This document shows, one piece after another, positions 34,408-44,302 of a stretch of DNA of 64,000 nucleotides (positions are counted from its first letter, which is position 1; each line of letters starts with the position of its first letter). The DNA is from Edaphochlamys debaryana (Eukaryota > Chlorophyta > Chlorophyceae > Chlamydomonadales), in NCBI GenBank assembly GCA_016858145.1, contig JAEHOE010000113.1, positions 372,001-436,000 on the forward strand, read 5' to 3'. Below the pieces are notes generated by a model. It did no database searches. It saw nothing but the letters and a program-made list of their open reading frames with translations, and was not told the origin of the DNA. Position numbers and translations under genes: made by a program.

Positions 34408-37400
34408 TCACTTGCTGGCCTGCTGCGCGCGCGCCGCCTCCACGGCCTGCTGCAGAGAGGCAAGATAGAAGGTCTCCATGTGCTCCTCCAGGCCCTGGCC
34501 GCCGACCTGAGAGGGGGGGAGTGGGGGGCAGACATAGGCAAAGGGGGGGGGTGAGCATGGTAGGAGGGGGGTTAAAGGGTGTGTTGGAAGCCGAGCGGGA
34601 TCGCGGGCGGGGGACTGCTTTGCCCAGGTTTCCACCTATGTTTTCTCCACTCCTCCCCCTCCCCAGCCCCCTCTTCCCCCTTCCCCCCCCCACCAGCGCA
34701 TCCAGCAGCTTCATCTCCCGGTCCTTGATGGCCTCATACACCTCGTCCCAGGGCCGGGCCTGAGGGGGAGGTGGAGGGGAGGAGGGGGGCAAAGGTACGG
34801 GGGGGGGGGGGAAAAGCGGGTGAGGACAGAGCACAGGTACAGAGCAATGCATATATTCTCATTTCGCCCTAATCGCCTCCCATCTCCCCCTTCCCAGCGC
34901 CCCTCGCTTTCCCTTCCCACCCCTCCCCACTCCTCCACCAACACGCTCCCCTCTCACCTGCTCGCTGACCTGCGACACGATCTCAGCGATCACCTCGGCC
35001 CCCGCCTTGCCCTCCCCAAACACGTCCGTGCTCTCGCTGCGGCTGCGCCCAACCACCAACTGCCCGTCCGCGCCCAGGCGCACGGAGTGGCCCACGTGGG
35101 CGTAGCCCATGAGGCGGGGGACGCTGAAGGGGGGGAGGCAAGAGGGGGGGGGCAAGAGGGGGGGAGGCAAGAGGGGGGGGTTGAGGGGAGAGGGGAGGGA
35201 GTGGCCCACGTGGGCGTAGCCCATGAGGCGGGGGACACTGAAGGGGGGGAGGCAAGAGGGGGGGGCAAGAGGGGGGGGAGGCAAGAGGGGGGGGTTGAGG
35301 GGAGAGGGGAGGGAGTGGCCCACGTGGGCGTAGCCCATGAGGCGGGGGACACTGAAGGGGGGGAGGCAAGAGGGGGGGGGCAAGAGGGGGGGGGAGGCAA
35401 GAGGGGGGGGTTGAGGGGAGAGGGGAGGGAGTGGCCCACGTGGGCGTAGCCCATGAGGCGGGGGACACTGAAGGGGGGGAGGCAAGAGGGGGGGGGCAAG
35501 AGGGGGGGGGAGGCAAGAGGGGGGGGTTGAGGGGAGAGGGGAGGTAGTGGCCCACGTGGGCGTAGCCCATGAGGCGGGGGACACTGTAGGGGGGGAGGCA
35601 AGAGGGGGGGGAGGCGGGCCACTCCGAGCATGTGCGATTTGCGATGCCCTGTGCCTCCCGTACAAGCGCCCTCTACACCCGTCTACGCTCTACCCCCCTT
35701 GCCCCCAAGCCCCAACCCACCTGGGCACGATGTCGTTGGTGTTAGTAATGCGCCACGTGTCCGGGATGAGGTGGTCAAACTCGTCTGGGCAGGGGGGGGG
35801 GGGCAGTACATGGGAGGGTTGGGAATGAGTTGCAGATCCGTGCATGGCTTGGTCAGGGGGAAGGGATGAGGTGGTCAAACTCGTCTGGGCAGGGGGGGGG
35901 GGGGGCAGTACATGGGAGGGTTGGGAATGAGTTGCAGATCCGTGCATGGCTTGGTCAGGGGGAAGGGATGAGGTGGTCAAACTCGTCTGGGCAGGGGGGG
36001 GATGGAGGGGTGGCGTGGCAAAGGAGGGAAACAAGAAGGCGGAGCAGTGGGCAGCAGACGCTCGACCCAGCGCGCCGGATCACCATCACCATCACCCGAA
36101 ACCGATTGCCGATTCTAAGCCCGCAAATGAAATGCGGGTGTGCCTCCTCGACCTCCCACGCCCTTCTCTACCCCCTTCGTCCCCCCCACCTTTGCCCCCG
36201 AACCCCCCCTCACCCGCGAACGCCTTGTTGCCCACCCGCGGGGCCCCGAAGGAGTAGAGAGACAGCGCCTGCACGCGCCGGGCGGGGGTCCTGGGGCAGG
36301 GGGGGGGGCAGAAGGGGCGGGGCCGGATGAGGGGGAGAACAGGCGGCAACCTTCCCCTCCCCCTCTCCCTCCCCCTGCCCTCCCTCTCCCCCATCCTCCC
36401 CCTCCCCCACACCCCTTCCCCTCACCTCCGCTCCGCCAGCTCATAGGCCGCCAGGGTGGCCAGGGCCCCCCCCAGCGAGTGCCCCGTCACCAGCACCCGC
36501 CACGGCCCGCCCTTGCCGCCCGCCCCCGTGATCTCGTCCAGCAGGGTGAACACGGCACGCCGTACGCTGTCGTACGCGTCCAGGAAGCCCTTGTGCACCA
36601 TGAGCTGGGGGGGGGAGCGGGGGGGGGGGTTGTACGGGCGGGGCGCCAGCAGGCGGTAATGCGGCGCCAGCAGGCGGTACACACCCTCCGTGCTCCCCCT
36701 TGTTTCCCTTGCCCCCCCCCCCCCCGGGCGGGGGCCTATGTCTGTCCCCCCTCTTTCACCCTTCCCCCCCCCGTGCCTCTGGTTGGCCCCCGACACGGCC
36801 TTTACGACCCTGACCCACCCACCCATATCACGTGCTTTCCACCCCTTTCCCCCCAACCCCCTTCTTCCGCTCCCCCTTTCCCTGAAGGGCAGGCCCCATC
36901 CCCACCATGCCCCTTGCCTATGTCTGCCTCCCCCCTTCCCCCACCCACCCACCCACCTGGCCCTGGTTGGCCCCCGACACGGCCTTTGCGATGCGGGCGG
37001 TGAAGGGCAGTCCCGCGTTGTCGTCCACCCGCTCGGGGTTGAGGGAGCAGGGGGTGAGGTTGAGGTCGGTGGCGATGTCCTTCCACTTGACCTGACAGGG
37101 GGGGAGGGGGGGGGGCAGACATAGGCAGGGGGGGCAGGGGAGGGGGGTTGAGGAGCCCTTCCCCTCTTCCCCATCCCCCTTCATCCCCCAGAGCCACCCC
37201 TCGCCCCCGCGCCTTCCCCCCACCTGCCCCCCTCCCCAACCCCCCCCCCCCCCCCCCACACACACACACCTGCTCCGTGCCCCGGAAGGCGATGACCGCC
37301 TCCTTGAGCTCCACATTGCGGTACAGCCACACCTAGGGGGGGGGAGCGGGGAGGGGGGGGAGGGGTGGTGGTGGTTTGAAGCTGAGAGCGGGAGAGCGGG

Positions 37401-40400
37401 TGTGTGTGTGTGGGGTGAGCGGGGAGGAAGGGGGGGAAGGGGGAAAGGGGGCATGGAATGGAGCGGGACGCCGGGCCATCGGTTGGAGCCAAGGGCTTGA
37501 GCCGGAACGCTGCGGAGCCCCGGCTCTTCACAGCACGCTACCAACCGCTGCCCCAACGGCACGTGTCTTCAACGGCGTGCCCGCCTCCTCGTTCGGCCCT
37601 CCTACCTCACGCCCCTACCTCACACACACAACCCTACACTGGGTCGGGCATCGGGCAACTTGGACCCGGCAGGCTAGTGACCGCGGCTACAGATTTCCCG
37701 CTTCACACGAGCAGCCCTTCACACAACCCTTCACCCCCCCCCTACAGCCCCCCCCCCTTTACCTGCGTGTCCGTCTCCTCGTTCTCCACGAAAGCCACGG
37801 GCGACAGCGCCTGAGGGGGGGGGCCGAGAAAGGGTTCAGGGTTCAGGGTTTGGGACGTGAGGCAGGTGCTTTGCACTGGAGGGGTGTCTGCTAATGGGGT
37901 CTATGAGGAGCGAGCGGGCTCTGAACCTGGGAGGGAAGCGAGCAAGGGAGCGAGCAAGATTAATGGGTGCTGACCCTGTGATGGGGGGGGTTGTGGGGGC
38001 TGGTGGGGCCCCTACCCCTACTGCTCGTGGGGCCCCTACCCCTACTGCTGGTGGGGCCCCTACCCCTTACTGCTGGTGGGGCCCCTGCCCCTACTGCTGG
38101 TGGGGCCCCTACCCCTACTGCTGGTGGGGCCCCTACCCCTACTGCTGGTGGGGCCCCTGCCCCTACTGCTGATGGGGCCCCTACCCCTACTGCTGGTGGG
38201 GCCCCTACCCCTACTGCTGATGGGGCCCCTACCCCTACTGCTGGTGGGGCCCCTACCCCTACTGCTGGTGGGGCCCCTACCCCTACTGCTGGTGGGGCCC
38301 CTACCCCTACTGCTGGTGGGGCCCCTGCCCCTACTGCTGGTGGGGCCCCTACCCCTACTGCTGGTGGGGCCCCTACCCCTACTGCTGGTGGGGCCCCTAC
38401 CCCTACTGCTGATGGGGCCCCTACCCCTACTGCTGATGGGGTCTGGTGCCGGCCCTACCTGGGAGGAGCCGCTTGCGCGCCCCGCCATCACCGCCAGCAC
38501 ACGCCAGGGGTTGTCCACCTGGGGGAAGGGGGGGAGGGAAGTTGGGTAAAGGGACTGAACGAAGGCGGAGCGGGAAAGGACGGAGGGACAGAAGGGATGG
38601 TGGAAAGGTGTTGTCCCCAGCACGATCCCAGCCCGTGCCGCCGTCCGTTGCCCTGCTCCTCCCCCAGCAGCCACCTTGCCCCTTCAGGGACCGTTGTGCC
38701 GCCAACCCCCCCCCAAAAGGCCGATTACGTTGTGCCGCCAACCTCCCCCCTCCAAAGGCCGATTACGCCAACGCCCGCGCTGCGCCCCACCTCCTCTCCG
38801 CCGGGCATGGTGACCTTGGGCACCTCTGGAGGGGTGTGGGCGTGCGAGCGGGCCAGGCAGGAGGAAGTGAGAGGCGTCAACGACCGAGGATTACAGTGTG
38901 ACCTCCACCCTTCGTCCGCCGTAAGCGGACCCCAAGGATGTGCTGCTGTGGCGGGCGTCCCTCCCCCCCCATCCCACCCCCCCATACACGCAAGCCTTGC
39001 TGCGGCAGTACTCCCCCAAGCCGCCCTCGCCCCCTGCCCCTGCCCCTGCCCCTCCTCCTCACCCTCCTCCTCCTTGGCGCCGGTCATCAGGGGCACGGCT
39101 GCCGCAACCGCAGCGGCGGCCGCCTGGGGGAGGTCCATGGGGGTAGAGGGGACAGGCAGCCAATGGTGGGCGCGGGCAGGGGGCCGAGGCCGCGAGGGCC
39201 AGCGCCAAGGAGCGGGCGTGCATCATTGTCAGGTCCGGCAGGCTTCCTGCGCAGGCTTAGGTGGGCAGGCTTCCTGGCCACTACCGGTATTCAACAGGCT
39301 CGTGGAGGACTGGAGGGTTGCAATCGCTGACGGCCGCCTCGGAACGACACAGAAGGCCTGCAAAGCTGCACCAGCAGCCCCCTCCCTCCCTCCTCCCAGC
39401 TCCCTCGCATCTTTCCCGCGGCCCCGGTCTCTCCAACCCCTCCCCCCTCCCGGGACCCGAGGGCCGCGCCCCGCGCCCCGCTCTCGCCCCTCCCCCCTCC
39501 CCTCTTGCTCCCGTCTTTCCCCCATCTTCCCCCCAGTTCCCGGGGCCCGAGGGCCGCGCCCCGCTCTCGCCTGCAGCCCCGCCAGAGCGGTCTCGGTGGG
39601 GGCGGTGGTGGTGGTGGCGGTGAGGGCGGCGACCTGGGGGTGGAAGGGGAGGCAGGGGGTGGGGGTGGGGGGCTGGTGGGTGGGGGCAGGTTGAGGGCGC
39701 GGGGATGATGGGGCGAGCGGGCTGGGTCGTGGGTCGCCTACATGCCCCTGGGGCCAGGCCTGCCGCACCTGTCTTCCCCCCCCCCCCCCTCAAACGTGTC
39801 ATCCCCCATACCCCACACAACCGCCCGTACCTTCTCGGGGTCCTGGTCCTTGAAGGCAAGGAAGCGGGCGCGGAGGGTCACCGTGGCGCCCTGGCCGGAG
39901 CCGTTGCCTGTCCGCAGGGATGGGGGATAGGGGGTGGGGTTCGGGGGTTTTGGGGTTTCCGTTTCAGCGGGACGTTCGTGGTAAGCATCCATGGGGGCCT
40001 GCATGTCGTACTGGAGGCCGGGGTCATGTCGTACCATATACACCCTTGTCGCCAGTATCCACGCAAGACCCCACTGGTCACATGTGCACGTCCTGCTGCT
40101 TCCTTGCTATCCTGAACTTTGCGCATTGCCTCCACCCACCCACCCACCCACCCACCCACCTCTCAGCGGCAGTGTGAACTGCTGCCACTTGCCGCTGGCC
40201 CCCGCCTCCCCCAGCGGGCCCAGGCCCAGCATGGTCAGGCCCAGGTCGTCGTCGCTCTTGCCCACGTCAGCGTCGTACAGCCGTACACGCAGCACATCGG
40301 TGGCGGGGTCCCTGCGGGGGGGTGGGCACGAAGAGGGGCACGATTTCGCACGCCACTCCCGATAACACCGATTGGCCCCTGTCTGATTCTTTTGGCCCTG

Positions 40401-42292
40401 CAAAAACTCGCCATGCGCAATGCCCTGCGCACGCGCGCGCTCCTCTCTTTCCTCTCGGCTTCTCTTCGCGAAGCTCTTCTGGTTCCCCCTCCCCTCCCCC
40501 CTGCCCCGCTCCCCTCCCACCCCCCTCACTTGATGTACATGCAGGTGGACTCGTTCCACTTGGGGTTGAGCGTGGCCACCTGGGGGGGGAGGGCGAAGGG
40601 CAAGGAGGGGGAGGCGGAGGCGCTCGACACCGCTCATGGAGCTCAGGGAAACGCAGCGCTGGGAGGTGGGGAGGCCTAGGCCCCGTTGCTCCCTCCCACC
40701 CCTTCCGCCCCCCCCCCCCTCCCTACCCGTGCCCTTCCCTTGCCTGTCCACCCCCCCCAAAAGCCCCCCCCCCCCTCACCTTGGTGGTGCTCTTGAAGGA
40801 GCAGCCCCCTACCGACAGCACCACGTAGGGGTCGGACTTGCCGTTGGAGTCGGCTGCCCGCAGGTTGGACGCCGACACCACCTCAACCAGCAGCACCCCC
40901 GTGTAGATCTCAGTCAGGAAGGTCCTGACAGGGGGGGATAGGGGGGAGGGGGGATAGGGGGGAAGGGGGATGATTCCGGACGAACCAGAGATCAGAGGAA
41001 GGCGGGGCGCGGGGGGAAGTACGAAGGTAGGGCTCGGCTGAGACTGAGAGGGACCGGTTGGCCGTGCTTGTGACAGGGAATTGGGTTTAGGTCGAGGGGC
41101 TTTCAGCCGTGAGGGACGCGGATCAGCATGGGGCGGAGCAGGGATAACGGGGGATGGTCACGACTGGACTGGACGCTTCCCTCCCTTGCCTTACACTACA
41201 GCTCCCCCCCTCCCCCGAGGCCGCCCCCACTTGTCCGTGTACGTGATCTCGGGACCCCCAACGGAGCGCTGCTTGAAGCCCTGGTCGCCCTGTCAGGGGA
41301 GGGGAGGGGGGAGGGGGTGATTTTCTAACAAACTGCAGAGCAGGGGAGGCCAAGAGTAGGTGCGGGAAGGGGGGGTGGCTGAAGTGCATCGTACTGGGCC
41401 TTTGGGGCACAGGCAAGGCTGCAGGGAAAGACAGGGAGCGAGTCGGACGGGGCAGAAAGGATCTGAGATTCCGCTGCAGCCTCCGCCTCAGCCCCGTCCT
41501 GGACCCTTCGACGGTGCCAAGCCCACTGCTCGCTGCGCAGCTGACATGCATACCTTCAAACAGCGAAAGCGCAAGGCTCGGGATGCGATGCGCTTGGTGT
41601 CTTCCCAGACCCAGGCCCCTCCCCCTGCCCGCCAATGCCCCTGCCGTGACCACCAGCACGTCCCCACCACCACCACCACCCTAACGGGGCGTGTCGTGTC
41701 TCTACCATGACAACATCCGCCATAACCACCACCATAACCACCATAACCACCGTAACCACCCCAGTCCCTTGGCCCCACCTGCGGCTGAAGGTAGGCCTCA
41801 AAGGCACAGCCCGCCAACACCACCGCCAGCGGCAGGTCGAAGTGGGGCGGCTGCACGGGCGGCGGCGAGCCCTCCTCCTTCTTGGGAGCCGAAGCTTTTC
41901 GGGAGCCGAAGAAGGGGAGTGCAGCCGCGGGCGCGGGGCCGCGGGGCGCGGGGCTGGCGCGTGCCGAGCTCGGGGCAACGCGCGGGGATGGCCATGTCCA
42001 TCCAGGCGACCTGAGACAGGAGAAACATGCGGCCAACGTTCAGCAGGCGGTTAGACACGTAACTGGATTTGGAACTAGGCAGCAGCGCGTACCGTTGCGA
42101 GCGCACAGGCGCCGGATGCGATGCAAGCCCCGCGGTCGCGACCTGCCAAGTGCGCTGTCGGCGATGTGCCTGCAAAATGTGCGATACGTTGAAAGATGGA
42201 CGTGTGCGTTGAAGAGGGCTGAAAGCTGGAGCGCGAAGGCAGCCAAGCTTGCAGCTCACCGACAGCCGCGCGGGACCCGTGCGGACGTGCAT
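34408..42292 (-). CDS. plastid-type C2 plus class 3 lipase
   Basis: Exons: 42292-42260, 42169-42093, 42010-41779, 41289-41231, 40924-40780, 40579-40530, 40311-40160, 39907-39831, 39633-39571, 39123-39063, 38825-38791, 38518-38459, 37810-37763, 37332-37270, 37091-36957, 36604-36426, 36290-36214, 35784-35721, 35123-34958, 34759-34694, 34506-34408. The first about 90 residues are basic and Ser/Ala/Pro-rich with no acidic residue before KKEE, like a chloroplast transit peptide. A C2 domain follows (LLVEVVSASNLRAADSNGK, DPYVVLSVG, LRVRLYDADVGKSDDDLG) with calcium-type aspartates. The lipase core has VIAFRGTEQ, nucleophile elbow VTGHSLGGALATLAAYEL, SLYSFGAPRVGN, Asp in TNTNDIVP and His in MGYAHVGH. 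It should hydrolyse an acyl ester of a plastid or membrane glycerolipid; substrate unknown. The join 39571 to 39123 is the least certain (it needs a GC donor, or a missed exon near 39190-39245). Confidence 0.9.
35083..35625 (-). repeat. five copies of a lipase exon edge with acceptor, 114-116-bp period
   Basis: A block of about 42 bp coding for SVPRLMGYAHVGHS plus its acceptor (CTTCAG) recurs with exon edges at 35123, 35237, 35351, 35467 and 35583. The intervening 70 bp are G-rich on + (C-rich on the coding strand). Only the copy at 35123 continues into the exon. The four intronic copies differ from it at one silent site next to the splice junction (AGT for AGC). Confidence 0.92.
35755..36005 (-). 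repeat. three copies of the DEFDHLIP lipase exon edge, about 101-bp period
   Basis: gggatgaggtggtcaaactc followed by gtctgggcag occurs three times, with exon edges at 35784, 35884 and 35986. The copy at 35784 continues to PDTWRITNTNDIVP; the other two end after CATCCC and run into intron sequence. Confidence 0.92.
36778..36813 (-). repeat. displaced copy of a lipase exon end
   Basis: ggttggcccccgacacggcc followed by ttt repeats the exon sequence at 36966-36988 (codons KAVSGANQ), about 185 bp further into the following intron. It diverges at the donor. Confidence 0.75.
38001..38440. repeat. 24-bp minisatellite, about 18 copies, in a lipase intron
   Basis: Near-perfect copies of a 24-mer containing tggggcccctacccctactg lie directly after the donor at 38459. 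Because 24 is divisible by three, long artificial open frames (GAPTPTAG, GPLPLLLV) cross it on the + strand. Units differ mainly at one position (ctgctggt or ctgctgat). Confidence 0.95.
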
Positions 42293-42576
42293 CTTGAGCC
42301 GAAACAGGGCAGCAACCAGGAACTACTTCCCTTGTTACGCTAACATGGAAATAGGGGAACGACGCCGGGAACTTTCCGCACAAACACACACGTGGTTTCC
42401 CCCGCTTTCCCCCCGAGGCCTGCGTGGCCGTCGGGAGCACCGACGCCTGGCACTGCTTGCTTTTAGAACAACCTACAAGCCTTCTTCCTTCAGCCATGCT
42501 CTTGATGATTGAGGGCGATGTCCCGACAGGCAAGAGCTGTGCGTAGAAGACGCCATGCCCTGGCCATCGACGCCGC

Positions 42577-42672
42577 ATTAGGCTCGCAAGAGCAGGATGG
42601 TTGCCGACCAGTGCAATCGTTGCATTTGCTGGCCTTGCTTTTCGCGTAACTCGTCTCCCGTGTCTCTTTGCC
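42577..42672 (+). repeat. dispersed repeat A, copy 2
   Basis: ctggccttgcttttcgcgta followed by actcgtctcccgtgtctc matches 2601-2710 (+) with a few changes, including the flanking gctcgcaagagcag. A shorter inverted match lies at 27626-27670. Confidence 0.7.
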
Positions 42673-42950
42673 CTGGCCATCCCGCTGGACAAAGCACTTC
42701 GGGTCAGACCCAGCAGCCGAGTATGGCGGCTGCTTGAAGGCTCAAAGCGACATGCGAGTACTGGCGTGATAGTGGCAGGACGGGGGCGAGTTTGCTGGAA
42801 GGCCGCATAGGGGTCACACGACATCCATGTACGCCGGATAGGGGTCTTGGGCGGATGCAAGTATGAGGTAGTCACCCCTGCGTGCTGGGGCAGTGGGGGC
42901 CAGACCCCGCTAGTTGCACGTTGCATTGGCCCATTGCCAGTGCTCACGCC

Positions 42951-43032
42951 TGCAGACAGACAGACAGATGTTACAGGTGTTGACCCAACCCGCACACTCC
43001 GTAGGGCCTGAGTCGGGGCACACCAAGGACTC
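42951..43032 (+). repeat. dispersed repeat B, copy 1
   Basis: cagacagacagatgttacag then gtgttgacccaacccgcac, ending ggggcacaccaaggactc. The same block is at 58922-59015, with only small differences and a longer cagacaga run. Confidence 0.85.
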
Positions 43033-44302
43033 CTGCCATCCTCTGCAATCGCCCCCTTCGTCCTCAACTGCTCAGCTGGCTTCGGAAATGGCCTGTGGAT
43101 AATGAAGATGTGGTAACAGAGGGAAGAGCCTTTGGGAGGGCCGAGAGGGGTCGAGAGGGCGGGGCCGACGAGGGCCAACGGCCAAAGTTCGACACGTCAC
43201 CCTTCCTCGCGCACTGAAGTCGCTCACATGTCGGCCAATCATGTGTAGCTCCATGGAAGGGCAGGACGCCGTGGCCCAGCTGACGCCGCAGGGCCGCGCC
43301 GTCCGCCATCTGCATGCTGCGTGCATATGCACTGCCGGACCGGTCAGCTCTCAGAGAGTTGTTGGCGTGCTAGGATGAGGCTACAATAACTTGCGTTCCG
43401 ACAAGCGCAGTGCGGACGAGCGATATGCCGACGAGCGGCGAGAAGGCCATCCTAGGATGTCCGACGCAGCGCCTGTGCAGTAACTTGGACTTCGTTGGAT
43501 AGAGGTGGATTGTACAGTGATGTCGGTCTCGACCTTTGCTGGAGGGCCTGGCAAAGTCGGTCGGGCTGGGCGACTTTAGCCTCGTCGGCTGCATAAGGAA
43601 ACACGAGCGATGCTGGTTTGAATCAACCTAACCCCTTGTAATGGAGAACTGCAAGTCGACGAGGTGGGGCCGTCCACTTCGGCCGCTGCTCGCGTACGGC
43701 TACGGCGGGCGAACCGCCTGCGAGAAGCCGGGGCCTGAGGGCACGACAACTACGGCGTCGCATATATCGCATCACAGCGCACGCCCTAGGTAGAGCAGAC
43801 CTTCAACACAGGTCGGTTACCTGCGGTCCTCGTGCGCAGTCACGCAGTTTTGGAGTCCACACGAGCCCAGTCCCGCCTCGTGAGCCTTCAACTCGCGCGA
43901 GCCTTTGCTACACATTTGGGCTGTATAACATTCTTCAGGGCCGTGTTCGCCGCGTCTGAACGCGTACGCGGGAACTGGACAGCGTAAGGCGGGAAGGGTT
44001 GGCCTGTGTTGCAGAAGCACCGGGCTTTGCTGATGTGCACATGCATTCTCGCGCTTCAATACCGTGAAGCTTGCATTGAATTGGCGGTACCTGAACTGTT
44101 CCGCGTGCACTGCACGCATCCTCGCCGCCACACCGCAGGGCATCAACACTTGCCCTTGGTGTATGCGTGAAGACCTTGTGCAGCATCTCACACAACCCGA
44201 ACATCTGGCAGTCAGGAGGGGCAACTGTTCTGCGCGCACGCCCCGATGGCCTGCTCGCGCCACGCAGCGCGAGCGCGCCTTTCAGGTGCAGCTAAAACAT
44301 GC

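Larger units (their letters stand above)
42293..44302. other. 2-kb divergent spacer between lipase and proline-rich genes
   Basis: Holds the promoters of both flanking genes and two pieces of dispersed repeats (42577-42672 and 42951-43032). A 367-codon open frame on - (43178-42075) has no motifs and overlaps the lipase first exons, so I do not call it. Confidence 0.5.

Noticed and set aside
39187..39245. Extra lipase exon (SLPDLTMMHARSLALALAAS)
   Set aside because: Protein-like and preceded by a duplicated acceptor, but no GT donor follows in phase and the previous exon would have to end in phase 1. Left out pending transcript data.
37991..39694. 567-codon open frame on + through the minisatellite
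   Set aside because: It is open only because the 24-bp repeat is divisible by three. It crosses real lipase exons on the other strand and has no family motif.
42075..43178. 367-codon open frame on -
   Set aside because: No motif, overlaps the lipase transit-peptide exons in another frame, and contains dispersed repeats A and B.
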